Assembly (NCBI RefSeq): GCF_000003605.2
Contig: NW_003105757.1
Span: 1-28,862, forward strand
Direction: 5' to 3'
Length of the DNA stretch: 28,862 bases
From: Saccoglossus kowalevskii
Taxonomy: Eukaryota; Hemichordata; Enteropneusta; Harrimaniidae
This document shows, piece after piece, positions 11,200-24,859 of this stretch. Made by a program: the position numbers and the translations under genes. Each line of letters begins with the position of its first letter. Positions within the stretch are counted from its first letter, which is position 1. The notes under the pieces are model-generated. The model worked only from the letters and a program-made list of their open reading frames with translations. It was not told where the DNA came from and searched no databases.

Positions 11200-11530
11200 T
11201 GAAAACAGTACACCTGGTCTATTGACCGTGTACAGTATGAAAACAGTACACCTGGTCTATTGACAGTGTACAGTATGAAAACAGTACACCTGGGCTATTG
11301 AAAGTGTACAGTATGAAAACAGTACACCTGTGATATTGACAGTGTACAGTAGGAAAACAGTACACCTGGGCTATTGACAGTGTACAGTATGAACACAGTA
11401 CACCTGGGCTATTGACAGTGTACAGTATGAAAACAGTACACCTGGGCTATTGACAGTGTACAGTATGAAAATAGTACACCTGGTCTATTGACAGTGTACA
11501 GTATAAAAAACAAGTACACCTGGGCTTATT
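11200..11530. repeat. GACC/GAAAG cassette with a cluster of 1-bp insertions
   Basis: The GACC base is at 11224, followed by TTGAAAGTG, CTGTGATATT, AGTAGG, GAACAC and AAATAG. At about 11503-11527 the TATAAAAAC monomer has extra bases (TATAAAAAACAAG, then GGGCTTATTG), three 1-bp insertions close together. That is unusual for this otherwise very regular array and could be real or a sequencing error. Confidence 0.75.
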
Positions 11531-12302
11531 GACAGTGTACAGTATGAAAACAGCACACCTGGGCTATTGAAAGTGTACAGTATGAAAACAGTACACCTGG
11601 GATATTGACAGTGTACAGTAGGAAAACAGTACACCTGGGCTATTGACAGTGTACAGTATGAACACAGTACACCTGGGCTATTGACAGTGTACAGTATAAA
11701 AACAGTACACTTGGGCTATTGACAGTGTACAGTATGAACACAGTACACCTGGGATATTGACAGTGTACAGTATGAAAACAGTACACCTGGGCTATTGACA
11801 GTGTACAGTATGAAAACAGTACACCTGGGCTATTGACAGTGTACAGTATGAAAATAGTACACCTGGGATATTGACAGTGTACAGTAAGAAAACAGTACAC
11901 CTGGGCTATTGACAGTGTACAGTATGAACATAGTACACCTGGGCTATTGACAGTGTACAGTATGAAAACAGTACACCTGGTCTATTGACAGTGTACAGTA
12001 TGAATACAGTACACCTGGGCTATTGACAGTGTACAGTATAAAAACAGTACACCAGGGCTATTGATAGTGTACAGTATGAACACAGTACACCTGGGATATT
12101 GACAGTGTAGAGTATGAAAACAGTACACCTGGGCTATTGACAGTGTACAGTATGAAAACAGTACACCTGGGCTATTGACAGTGTACAGTATGAAAACAGT
12201 ACACCTGGGCTATTGACAGTGTACAGTATGAAAACAGTACACCTGGGATATTGACAGTGTACAGTATGAAAACAGTACACCTGGGCTATTGACAGTGTAC
12301 AG

Positions 12303-12766
12303 TATGAAAAGAGTACACCGGGGCTATTGACAGTGTACAGTATGAAAACAGTACACTTGGGCTATTGACAGTATACAGTATGAAAACAGTACACCTGGGC
12401 TATTGACAGTGTACAGTATGAAAACAGTACACCTGGGCTATTGACAGTGTACAGTATGAAAACAGTACACCTGGGCTATTGACAGTGTACAGTATGAAAA
12501 CAGTACACCTGGGATATTGACATTGTACAGTTCGAACACAGTACACCTGGGCTATTGACATTGTACAGTATAAAAACAGTACACGTGGGCTATTGACATT
12601 GTACAGTATGAAAACAGTACACCTGGAATATTGACAGTGTACAGTATATGAACACAGTACACCTGGGATATTGACATTGTACAGTATGAAAACAGTACAC
12701 CTGGGCTATTGACAGTGTACAGTATGAAAACAGTACACCTGGGATATTGACAGTGTACAGTATGAA
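12303..12766. repeat. Block D copy 2 (slightly diverged)
   Basis: This run matches 3477-3940 at an offset of 8,826 bp, including AAAAGAG with the rare ACCGGGG, GACAGTATAC, TTCGAA at 12531-12536, the GACATTGTAC monomers and the 40-bp monomer at 12643. Differences include GGGCTATT for GGGATATT after the TTCGAA monomer, and ACGTGGG for ACCTGGG near 12585. It extends further left than the match between copies 1 and 3 because the ACCGGGG monomer is shared with copy 1. Confidence 0.85.
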
Positions 12767-13275
12767 CACAGTACACCTGGGCCATTGACAGTGTACAGTA
12801 TGAAAACAGTACACCTGGTCTATTGACAGTGTACAGTATGAAAACAGTACACCTGGTCTATTGACAGTGTACAGTATAAAAACAGTACACCTGGTATATT
12901 GACAGTGTACAGTATGAACACAGTACACCTGGGATATTGACAGTGTACAGTATGAAAACAGTACACCTGGGCTATTGACTGTGTACAGTATGAAAACAGT
13001 AAACCTGGGATATTGACAGTGTACAGTATGAAAACAGTACACCTGGTCTATTGACGGTGTACGGTATGAACACAGTACACCTGGGCTATTGACAGTGTAC
13101 AGTATGAAAACAGTACACCTGGGCTATTGACAGTGTAAAGTATGAAAACAGTACACCTGGGCTATTGACAGTGTACAGTATGAAAACAGTACACCTGGGC
13201 TATTGACAGTGTACAGTATGAAAACAGTACACCTGGGCTATTGACAGTGTACAGTATGAAAACAGTACACCTGGT

Positions 13276-13505
13276 CTATTGACAGTGTACAGTATGAAAA
13301 CAGTACACCTGGACTATTGACAGTGTACAGTATATGAACACAGTACACCTGGGATATTGGCAGTGTACAGTATGAAAACAGTACACCTAGGCTAGTGACA
13401 GTGTACAGTATGAAAACAGTACACCTGGGCTATTGACAGTGTACAGTATGAAAACAGTACACCTGGGCTATTGACAGTGCACAGTATGAAAACAGTACAC
13501 CTGGG
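13276..13505. repeat. Block G copy 1 with private variants
   Basis: 230 bp are identical to 19594-19823 at an offset of 6,318 bp. The block carries changes seen nowhere else: GGGATATTGGCAG, CCTAGG with GCTAGTGAC, and GTGCACAG, together with the 40-bp monomer at 13329. Sharing four private changes makes common descent certain. The match ends with GGGCTATT here against GGGATATT in the partner. Confidence 0.9.
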
Positions 13506-14361
13506 CTATTGACTGTGTACAGTATGAAAACAGTACACCAGGGCTATTGACAGTGTACAGTATGAAAACAGTACACCTGGGCTATTGACAGTGTACAGTA
13601 TGAAAACAGTACACCTGGGCTATTGACAGTGTACAGTATGAAAACAGTACACCTGGGCTATTGACAGTGTACAGTATGAAAACAGTACACCTGGGCTATT
13701 GACAGAGTACAATATGAACACAGTACACCTGGGCTATTGACAGTGTACAGTATGAAAACAGTACACCTGGGCTATTGACAGTGTACAGTATGAAAACAGT
13801 ACACCTGGGCTATTGACAGTGTACAGTATGAAAACAGTACACCAGGGCTATTGACAGTGTACAGTATGAAAACAGTACACCTGGGCTATTGACAGTGTAC
13901 ATTATGAAAACAGTACACCTGGGCTATTGACAGTGTACAGTATGAAAACAGTACACCTGGGCTATTGACAGTGTACAGTATGAAAACAGTACACCTGGGC
14001 TATTGACAGTGTACAGTATGAAACACAGTACACCTGGGATATTGACAGTGTACAGTATGAAAACAGTACACCTGGGATATTGACAGTGTACAGTATGAAA
14101 ACAGTACACCTGGTCTATTGACAGTGTACAGTATGAAAACAGTACACTTGGTCTATTGACAGTGTACAGTATAAAAACAGTACACCTGGGCTATTGACAG
14201 TGTACAGTATGAACACAGTACACCTGGGATATTGACAGTGTACAGTATGAAAACAGTACACCTGGGCTATTGACAGTGTACAGTATGAAAACAGTACACC
14301 TGGGCTATTGACAGTGTACAGTATGAAAACAGTACACCTGGGCTATTGACAGTGTACAGTA

Positions 14362-14770
14362 TGAAAACAGTACACCTGGGCTATTGACCGTGTACAGTAT
14401 GAAAACAGTACACCTGGTCTATTGACAGTGTACAGTATGAAAACAGTACACCTGGGCTATTGAAAGTGTACAGTATGAAAACAGTACACCTGGATATTGA
14501 CAGTGTACAGTAGGAAAACAGTACACCTGGGCTATTGACAGTGTACAGTATGAACACAGTACACCTGGGCTATTGACAGTGTACAGTATGAAAACAGTAC
14601 ACCTGGTCTATTGACAGTGTACAGTATGAAAATAGTACACCTGGTCTATTGACAGTGTACAGTATAAAAACAGTACACCTGGGCTATTGAAAGTGTACAG
14701 TATGAACACAGTACACCTGGGATATTGACAGTGTACAGTATTAAAACAGTACACCTGGGCTATTGACAGT
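14362..14770. repeat. GACC/GAAAG cassette, third isolated copy
   Basis: The GACC base is at 14386, followed by CTGGTCTATT, TTGAAAGTG, a monomer shortened by one base (CTGGATATT near 14491), AGTAGG, GAACAC, CTGGTCTATT, AAATAG, TATAAAAAC, a second TTGAAAGTG, GAACAC and AGTATTAAAAC. Confidence 0.78.
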
Positions 14771-15399
14771 GTACAGTATGAAAACAGTACATCTGGGCTA
14801 TTGACAGTGTACAGTATGAAAACAGTACACCAGGGCTATTGACAGTGTACAGTATGAAAACAGTACACCTGGGCTATTGACAGTGTACAGTATGAAAACA
14901 GTACACCTGGGATATTGACAGTGTACAGTAAGAAAACAGTACACCTGGGCTATTGACAGTGTACAGTATGAACACAGTACACCTGGGCTATTGACAGTGT
15001 ACAGTATGAAAACAGTACCCTTGGTCTATTGACAGTGTACAGTATGAATACAGTACACCTGGTCTATTGACAGTGAACAGTATAAAAACAGTACACCTGG
15101 GCTATTGATAGTGTACAGTATGAACACAGTACACCTGGGATATTGACAGTGTAGAGTATGAAAACAGTACACCTGGGCTATTGACAGTGTACAGTATGAA
15201 AACAGTACACCAGGGCTATTGACAGTGTACAGTATGAAAACAGTACACCTGGGCTATTGACAGTGTACAGTATAAAACAGTACACCTGGGCTATTGACAG
15301 TGTACAGTATGAACATAGTACACCTGGGCTATTGACAGTGTACAGTATGAAAACAGTACACCTGGGATATTGACAGTGTACAGTATGAAAACAGTACAC

Positions 15400-15841
15400 C
15401 TGGGCTATTGACAGTGTAAAGTATGAAAACAGTACACCTGGGATATTGACAGTGTACAGTATGAACACAGTACACCTGGAATATTGACAGTGTACAGTAT
15501 GAACACAGTACACCTGGGCTATTGACAGTGTACAGTATATGAACACAGTACACCTGGTATATTGACAGTGTACAGTATGAAAACAGTACACCTGGACTAT
15601 TGACAGTGTACAGTATGAAAACAGTACACCTGGGCTATTGACAGTGTACAGTATGAAAACAGTACACCTGGGGTATTGACAGTGTACAGTAGGAAAACAG
15701 TACACCTGGGCTATTGACAGTGTACAGTATGAAAACAGTACACCTGGGCTACTGACAGTGTACAGTATGAAAACAGTACACCTGGGCTATTGACAGTGTA
15801 CAGTATGAAAACAGTACACCTGGGATATTGACAGTGTACAG
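15400..15841. repeat. Block B copy 2 (partial)
   Basis: This run matches 2959-3400 at an offset of 12,441 bp: GTAAAG, CTGGAATATT, the 40-bp monomer at 15534, CTGGTATATT, CTGGACTATT, CTGGGGTATT, AGTAGG and the rare GGCTACTGAC occur in the same order. One clear difference is GAAAAC here where the partner has GAACAC just before GGCTACTGAC. Beyond 15841 the copies part: this one has AGTATG where the partner has AGTAGG. A 1-bp deletion lies upstream, near 15275. Confidence 0.85.
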
Positions 15842-16413
15842 TATGAAAACAGTACACCTGGACTATTGACAGTGTACAGTATAAAAACAGTACACCTGGG
15901 CTATTGACAGTGTACAGTATGAACACAGTACACCTGGGATATTGACAGTGTACAGTATGAAAACAGTACACCTGGGCTATTGACAGTGTACAGTATGAAA
16001 ACAGTACACCTGGGCTATTGACAGTGTACAGTATGAAAATAGTACACCTGGGATATTGACAGTGTACAGTAAGAAAACAGTACACCTGGGTTATTGACAG
16101 TGTACAGTATGAACATAGTACACCTGGGCTATTGACAGTGTACAGTATGAAAACAGTACACCTGGTCTATTGACAGTGTACAGTATGAATACAGTACACC
16201 TGGTCTATTGACAGTGAACAGTATAAAAACAGTACACCTGGGCTATTGATAGTGTACAGTATGAACACAGTACACCTGGGATATTGACAGTGTAGAGTAT
16301 GAAAACAGTACACCTGGGCTATTGACAGTGTACAGTATGAAAACAGTACACCTGGGCTATTGACAGTGTACAGTATGAAAACAGTACACCTGGGCTATTG
16401 ACAGTGTACAGTA

Positions 16414-18700
16414 TGAAAACAGTACACCTGGTCTATTGACCGTGTACAGTATGAAAACAGTACACCTGGTCTATTGACAGTGTACAGTATGAAAACAGTA
16501 CACCTGGGCTATTGAAAGTGTACAGTATGAAAACAGTACACCTGGGATATTGACAGTGTACAGTAGGAAAACAGTACACCTGGGCTATTGACAGTGTACA
16601 GTATGAACACAGTACACCTGGGCTATTGACAGTGTACAGTATGAAAACAGTACACCTGGTCTATTGACAGTGTACAGAATGAAAATAGTACACCTGGTCT
16701 ATTGACAGTGTACAGTATAAAAACAGTACACCTGGGCTATTGACAGTGTACAGTATGAACACAGTACACCTGGGATATTGACAGTGTACAATATGAATAC
16801 AGTACACCTGGGATATTGACAGTGTACAGTATGAAAACAGTACACCTGGGCTATTGACATTGTACAGTATGAACACAGTACACCTGGACTATTGACAGTG
16901 TACAGTATATGAACACAGTACACCTGGGATATTGACAGTGTACAGTATGAAAACAGTACACCTGGGCTATTGACAGTGTACAGTATGAAAACAGTACACC
17001 TGGGCTATTGACAGTGTACAGTATGAAAACAGTACACCTGGGATATTGACAGTGTACAGTATGAAAACAGTACACCTGGGATATTGACAGTGTACAGTAT
17101 GAAAACAGTACACCTGGTCTATTGACAGTGTACAGTATGAAAACAGTACACCTGGTCTATTGACAGTGTACAGTATAAAAACAGTACACCTGGGCTATTG
17201 ACAGTGTACAGTATGAACACAGTACACCTGGGATATTGACAGTGTACAGTATGAAAACAGTACACCTGGGCTATTGACAGTGTACAGTATGAAAACAGTA
17301 CACCTGGGCTATTGACAGTGTACAGTATGAAAACAGTACACCTGGGCTATTGACAGTGTACAGTATGAAAACAGTACACCTGGTCTATTGACCATGTACT
17401 GTATGAAAACAGTACACCTGGTCTATTGACAGTGTACAGTATGAAAACAGTACACCTGGGCTATTGAAAGTGTACAGTATGAAAACAGTACACCTGGGAT
17501 ATTGACAGTGTACAGTAGGAAAACAGTACACCTGGGCTATTGACAGTGTACAGTATGAACACAGTACACCTGGGCTATTGACAGTGTACAGTATGAAAAC
17601 AGTACACCTGGTCTATTGACAGTGTACAGTATAAAAACAGTACACCTGGGCTATTGACAGTGTACAGTATGAACACAGTACACCTGGGATATTGACAGTG
17701 TACAGTATTAAAACAGCACACCTGGGCTATTGACAGTGTACAGTATGAAAACAGTACATCTGGGCTATTGACAGTGTACAGTATGAAAACAGTACACCAG
17801 GGCTATTGACAGTGTACAGTATGAACACAGTACACCTGGGCTATTGACAGTGTAACAGTATGAAAATAGTACACCTGGGATATTGACAGTGTACAGTAAG
17901 AAAACAGTACACCTGGGCTATTGACAGTGTACAGTATGAACACAGTACACCTGGTCTATTGACAGTGTACAGTATGAAAACAGTACACCTGGGCTATTGA
18001 CAGTGTACAGTATGAAAACAGTACACCTGGGCTATTGACAGTATACAGTATGAAAACAGTACACCTGGGCTATTGACAGTGTACAGTATGAATACAGTAC
18101 ACCTGGTCTATTGACAGTGAACAGTATAAAAACAGTACACCTGGGCTATTGATAGTGTACAGTATGAACACAGTACACCTGGGATATTGACTGTGTAGAG
18201 TATGAAAACAGTACACCTGGGCTATTGACAGTGTACAGTATGAAAACAGTACACCTGGGCTATTGACAGTGTACAGTATGAAAACAGTACACCTGGGCTA
18301 TTGACAGTGTACAGTATGAAAACAGTACGCCTGGTCTATTGACCGTGTACAGTATGAAAACAGTACACCTGGTCTATTGACAGTGTACAGTATGAAAACA
18401 GTACACCTGGGCTATTGAAAGTGTACAGTATGAAAACAGTACACCTGGGATATTGACAGTGTACAGTAGGAAAACAGTACACCTGGGCTATTGACAGTGT
18501 ACAGTATGAACACAGTACACCTGGGCTATTGACAGTGTACAGTATGAAAACAGTACACCTGGTCTATTGACAGTGTACAGTATGAAAATAGTACACCTGG
18601 TCTATTGACAGTGTACAGTATAAAAACAGTACACCTGGGCTATTGACAGTGTACAGTATGAACACAGTACACCTGGGATATTGACAGTGTACAGTATGAA
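16414..18700. repeat. 25-monomer higher-order repeat, three successive cassette copies
   Basis: A cassette of ordered variants starts with CTGGTCTATTGACC at 16438, 17390 and 18341 (position of the G of GACC), spacings of 952 and 951 bp. These equal 25 x 38 plus the +2 at the 40-bp monomer 16904 and the +1 at 17853. In each copy it is followed by CTGGTCTATT, TTGAAAGTG, GGGATATT, AGTAGGAAAAC, a GAACAC monomer, CTGGTCTATT, TATAAAAAC and GAACAC. The first and third also hold an AAATAG monomer that the second lacks. Related cassettes with other spacing begin at 4303, 11224 and 14386. The middle copy has CCATG in place of CCGTG. Confidence 0.8.
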
Positions 18701-19593
18701 AACAGTACACCTGGGAATATTGACAGTGTACAGTATGAAAACAGTATACCTGGGCTATTGAACATTGTACAGTATGAAAACAGTACACTTGGTGTATAGA
18801 CAGTGTACGGTATGAACACAGTACACCTGGGCTATTGACAGTGTACAGTATGAAAACAGTACACCTGGGCTATTGACAGTGTAAAGTATGAAAACAGTAC
18901 ACCTGGGCTATTGACAGTGTACAGTATGAAAACAGTACACCTGGGCTATTGACAGTGTACAGTATGAAAACAGTACACCTGGGCTATTGACAGTGTACAG
19001 TATGAAAACAGTACACCTGGTCTATTGACAGTGTACAGTATGAAAACAGTACACCTGGTCTATTGACAGTGTACAGTATAAAAACAGTACACCTGGGCTA
19101 TTGACAGTGTACAGTATGAACACAGTACACCTGGGCTATTGACAGTGTACAGTATGAAAACAGTACACCTGGACTATTGACAGTGTACAGTATATGAACA
19201 CAGTACACCTGGGATATTGACAGTGTACAGTATGAAAACAGTACACCTGGGCTATTGACAGTGTACAGTATGAAAACAGTACACCTGGGCTATTGACAGT
19301 GTACAGTATGAAAACAGTACACCTGGGCTATTGACAGTGTACAGTATGAAAACAGTACACCAGGGCTATTGACAGTGTACAGTATGAAAACAGTACACCA
19401 GGGCTATTGACAGTGTACAGTATGAAAACAGTACACCTGGGCTATTGACAGTGTACAGTATGAAAACAGTACACCTGGGCTATTGACAGTGTACAGTATG
19501 AAAACAGTACACCTGGGCTATTGACAGTGTACAATATGAACACAGTACACCTGGGATATTGACAGTGTACAGTATGAACACAGTACACCTGGG

Positions 19594-19823
19594 CTATTGA
19601 CAGTGTACAGTATGAAAACAGTACACCTGGACTATTGACAGTGTACAGTATATGAACACAGTACACCTGGGATATTGGCAGTGTACAGTATGAAAACAGT
19701 ACACCTAGGCTAGTGACAGTGTACAGTATGAAAACAGTACACCTGGGCTATTGACAGTGTACAGTATGAAAACAGTACACCTGGGCTATTGACAGTGCAC
19801 AGTATGAAAACAGTACACCTGGG
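19594..19823. repeat. Block G copy 2
   Basis: Partner of 13276-13505, with the 40-bp monomer at 19647 and the same CCTAGG, GCTAGTGAC and GTGCACAG variants. The flanks differ from copy 1 on both sides, so the copied segment is short, about six monomers. Confidence 0.9.
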
Positions 19824-20521
19824 ATATTGACAGTGTACAGTATGAAAACAGTACACCTGGGCTATTGACAGTGTACAGTATGAAAACAGTACACCTGGGA
19901 TATTGACAGTGTACAGTATGAAAACAGTACACCTGGTCTATTGACAGTGTACAGTATGAAAACAGTACACCTGGTCTATTGACAGTGTAAAGTATAAAAA
20001 CAGTACACCTGGGCTATTGACAGTGTACAGTATGAATACAGTACACCTGGGATATTGACAGTGTACAGTATGAATACAGTACACCTGGGATATTGACAGT
20101 GTACAGTATGAAAACAGTACACCTGGGCTATTGACAGTGTACAGTATGAACACAGTACACCTGGGATATTGACAGTGTACAGTATGAAAACAGTACACCT
20201 GGGCTATTGACAGTGTACAGTATGAAAACAGTACACCTGGGCTATTGACAGTGTACAGTATGAAAATAGTACACCTGGGATATTGACAGTGTACAGTAAG
20301 AAAACAGTACACCTGGGCTATTGACAGTGTACAGTATGAACACAGTACACCTGGGCTATTGACAGTGTACAGTATGAAAACAGTACCCCTGGTCTATTGA
20401 CAGTGTACAGTATGAATACAGTACACCTGGTCTATTGACAGTGAACAGTATAAAAACAGTACACCTGGGCTATTGATAGTGTACAGTATGAACACAGTAC
20501 ACCTGGGATATTGACAGTGTA

Positions 20522-21130
20522 CAGTATGAAAACAGTACACCTGGGCTATTGACAGTGTACAGTATGAAAACAGTACACCTGGGATATTGACAGTGTACAG
20601 TATGAAAACAGTACACCTGGGATATTGACAGTGTACAGTATGAAAAGAGTACACCTGGGCTATTGACAGTGTACAGTATGAAAACAGTACACCTGGGCTA
20701 TTGACAGTGTACAGTATGAACACAGTACACCTGGTATATTGACAGTGTACAGTATAAAAACAGTACACCTGGGCTATTGACAGTGTACAGTATGAAAACA
20801 GTACACCTGGGATATTGACAGTGTACAGTATGAAAACAGTACACCTGGGCTATTGACAGTGTACAGTATGAAAATAGTACACCTGGGCTATTGACAGTGT
20901 ACAGTATGAAAACAGTACACCTGGGCTATTGACAGTGTACAGTATGAAAACAGTAAACCTGGGATATTGACAGTGTACAGTATGAAAACAGTACACCTGG
21001 GCTATTGACTGTGTACAGTATGAAAACAGTACACCTGGGCTATTGACGGTGTACGGTATGAACACAGTACACCTGGGCTATTGACAGTGTACAGTATGAA
21101 AACAGTACACCTGGGCTATTGACAGTGTAA
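20522..21130. repeat. Block C copy 1 (partners at 24251 and 28279)
   Basis: About 609 bp align with 24251-24859 at an offset of 3,729 bp with few differences. Shared markers are AAAAGAG, CTGGTATATT followed by TATAAAAAC, AAATAG, GTAAAC, GACTGTG, GACGGTGTACGG and GTAAAG. From 20709 to 21250 the same run also aligns with 28279-28820 at an offset of 7,570 bp. Confidence 0.85.
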
Positions 21131-21265
21131 AGTATGAACACAGTACACCTGGGCTATTGACAGTGTACAGTATGAAAACAGTACACCTGGGCTATTGACA
21201 GTGTAAAGTATGAAAACAGTACACCTGGGATATTGACAGTGTACAGTATGAAACACAGTACACCT

Positions 21266-21778
21266 GGAATATTGACAGTGTACAGTATGAACACAGTACA
21301 CCTGGGCTATTGACAGTGTACAGTATATGAACACAGTACACCTGGGATATTGACAGTGTACAGTATGAACACAGTACACCTGGGATATTGACAGTGTACA
21401 GTATAAAAACAGTACACCTGGGATATTGACAGTGTACAGTATGAAAACAGTACACCTGGGATATTGACAGTGTACAGTATGAAAACAGTACACCTGGGAT
21501 ATTGACAGTGTACAGTATGAACACAGTACACCTGGGATAATGACAGTGTACAGTATAAAAACAGTACACCTGGGATATTGACAGTGTACAGTATGAAAAC
21601 AGTACACCTGGGATATTGACAGTGTACAGTAGGAAAACAGTACACCTGGGCTATTGACAGTGTACAGTATGAACACAGTACACCTGGGCTATTGACAGTG
21701 TACAGTATGAAAACAGTACACCTGGTCTATTGACAGTGTACAGTATGAAAACAGTACACCTGGGCTATTGACAGTGTA
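21266..21778. repeat. Block F copy 2
   Basis: Partner of 8478-8990, with the 40-bp monomer at 21322 equivalent to the one at 8534. Because GGGATATT monomers lack the minus-strand TAG, this run shows the longest chance open frame in the window (21116-21676, about 186 codons), which is not regarded as a gene. Confidence 0.82.
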
Positions 21779-22980
21779 CAGTATGAAAACAGTACACCTG
21801 GGCTATTGACAGTGTACAGTATAAAAACAGTACACCTGGGCTATTGACAGTGTACAGAATGAAAACAGTACACCTGGTCTATTGACAGTGTACAGTATAA
21901 AAACAGTACACCTGTGCTATTGACAGTGTACAATATGAAAACAGTACACCTGGGATATTGACAGTGTACAGTATGAAAACAGTACACCTGGGCTATTGAC
22001 AGTGTACAGTATGAAAACAGTACACCTGGGCTATTGACAGTGTACAGTATGAAAACAGTACACCTGGGATATTGACAGTGTACAGTATGAAAACAGTACA
22101 CCTGGTCTATTGACAGTGTACAGTATGAAAACAGTACACCTTGTCTATTGACAGTGTAAAGTATGAAAACATTACACCTGGGCTATTGACAGTGTACAGT
22201 ATGAATACAGTACACCTGGGATATTGACAGTGTACAGTATGAAAACAGTACACCTGGACTATTGACAGTGTACAGTATGAAAACAGTACACCTGGGCTAT
22301 TGACAGTGTACAGTATGAACACAGTACACCTGGGCTATTGACAGTGTACAGTATGAAAACAGTACACCTGGGCTATTGACAGTGTACAGTATGAAAACAG
22401 TACACCTGGGATATTGACAGTGTACAGTATGAAAACAGTACACCTGGGCTATTGACAGTGTACAGTATGAAAACAGTACACCTGGGCTATTGACAGTGTA
22501 CAGTATGAAAACAGTACACCTGGGCTATTGACAGTGTACAGTATGAACACAGTACACCTGGGATATTGACAGTGTACAGTATGAAAACAGTACACCTGGG
22601 CTATTGACAGTGTACAGTATGAAAACAGTACACCTGGGCTATTGACAGTGTACAGTATGAAAACAGTACACCTGGGCTATTGACAGTGTACAGTATGAAA
22701 ACAGTACACCTGGGCTATTGACAGTGTACAGTATGAAAACAGTACACCTGGGATATTGACAGAGTACAGTATGAAAACAGTACACCTGGGCTATTGACAG
22801 TGTACAGTATGAACACAGTACACCTGGTCTATTGACAGTGTACAGTATGAAAACAGTACACCTGGGCTATTGACAGTGTATAGTATGAAAACAGTACACC
22901 TGGGCTATTGACAGTGTACAGTATGAAAACAGTACACCTGGGCTATTGACAGTGTACAGTATGAAAACAGTTCACCTGGG

Positions 22981-23481
22981 CTATTGACAGTGTACAGTAT
23001 GAAAACAGTTCACCTGGGCTATTGACAGTGTACAGTATATGAACACAGTACACCTGGTATATTGACAGTGTACGGTATGAAAACAGTACACCTGGACTAT
23101 TGACAGTGTACAGTATGAAAACAGTACACCTGGGCTATTGACAGTGTACAGTATGAAAACAGTACACCTGGGGTATTGACAGTGTACAGTAGGAAAACAG
23201 TACACCTGGGCTATTGACAGTGTACAGTATGAACACAGTACACCTGGGCTATTGACAGTGTACATTATGAAAACAGTACACCTGGGATATTGACAGTGTA
23301 CAGTATGAAAACAGTACACCTGGGCTATTGACAGTGTACAGTATGAAAAGAGTACACCTGGGCTATTGACAGTGTACAGTATGAAAACAGTACACTTGGG
23401 CTATTGACAGTATAGAGTATGAAAACAGTACACCTGGGCTATTGACAGTGTACAGTATGAAAACAGTACACCTGGGATATT
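22981..23481. repeat. Block A copy 3
   Basis: The markers are two TTCAC monomers, the 40-bp monomer at 23034, CTGGTATATT, ACGGTATG, CTGGACTATT, CTGGGGTATT, AGTAGG, GAACAC, ACATTATG and AAAAGAG, in the same order as at 1113-1600. The match lies 21,881 bp away, far beyond the reach of local replication slippage within one unit, so unequal exchange or gene conversion is inferred. Confidence 0.85.
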
Positions 23482-24250
23482 GACAGTGTACAGTATGAAA
23501 ACAGTACACCTGGGCTATTGACAGTGTACAGTATGAAAACAGTACATCTGGGCCATTGACAGTGTACAGTATGAAAACAGTACACCTGGGCTATTGACAG
23601 TGTACAGTATGAAAACAGTTCACCTGGGCTATTGACAGTGTACAGTATGAAAACAGTACACCTGGGCTATTGACAGTGTACAGTATGAACACAGTACACA
23701 TGGGATATTGACAGTGTACAGTATGAAAACAGTACACCTGGGCTATTGACAGTGTACAGTATGAAAACAGTACACCTGGGCTATTGACAGTGTACAGTAT
23801 GAAAACAGTACACCTGGGCTATTGACAGTGTACAGTATGAAAACAGTACACCTGGGCTATTGACAGTGTACAGTATGAAAACAGTACACCTGGGCTATTG
23901 ACAGTGTACGGTATGAAAACAGTACACCTGGGATATTGACAGAGTACAGTATGAAAACAGTACACCTGGGCTATTGACAGTGTACGGTATGAAAACAGTA
24001 CACCTGGGATATTGACAGAGTACAGTATGAAAACAGTACACCTGGGCTATTGACAGTGTACAGTATGAAAACAGTACACCTGGGCTATTGACAGTGTACA
24101 GTATGAAAACAGTACACCTGGGCTATTGACAGTGTACAGTATGAAAACAGTACACCTGGGCTATTGACAGTGTACAGTATAAAAACAGTACACCTGGGAT
24201 ATTGACAGTGTACAGTATGAAAACAGTACACCTGGGATATTGACAGTGTA

Positions 24251-24859
24251 CAGTATGAAAAGAGTACACCTGGGCTATTGACAGTGTACAGTATGAAAAC
24301 AGTACACCTGGGATATTGACAGTGTACAGTATGAAAACAGTACACCTGGGATATTGACAGTGTACAGTATGAAAAGAGTACACCTGGGCTATTGACAGTG
24401 TACAGTATGAAAACAGTACACCTGGGCTATTGACAGTGTACAGTATGAACACAGTACACCTGGTATATTGACAGTGTACAGTATAAAAACAGTACACCTG
24501 GGCTATTGACAGTGTACAGTATGAAAACAGTACACCTGGGATATTGACAGTGTACAGTATGAAAACAGTACACCTGGGCTATTGACAGTGTACAGTATGA
24601 AAATAGTACACCTGGGCTATTGACAGTGTACAGTATGAAAACAGTACACCTGGGCTATTGACAGTGTACAGTATGAAAACAGTAAACCTGGGATATTGAC
24701 AGTGTACAGTATGAAAACAGTACACCTGGGCTATTGACTGTGTACAGTATGAAAACAGTACACCTGGGCTATTGACGGTGTACGGTATGAACACAGTACA
24801 CCTGGGCTATTGACAGTGTACAGTATGAAAACAGTACACCTGGGCTATTGACAGTGTAA
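24251..24859. repeat. Block C copy 2
   Basis: This run aligns with 20522-21130. One early difference is AAAAGAG here against AAAACAG at the start; the end differs by GAAAAC against GAACAC after GTAAAG. It overlaps Block B copy 3. Confidence 0.83.
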
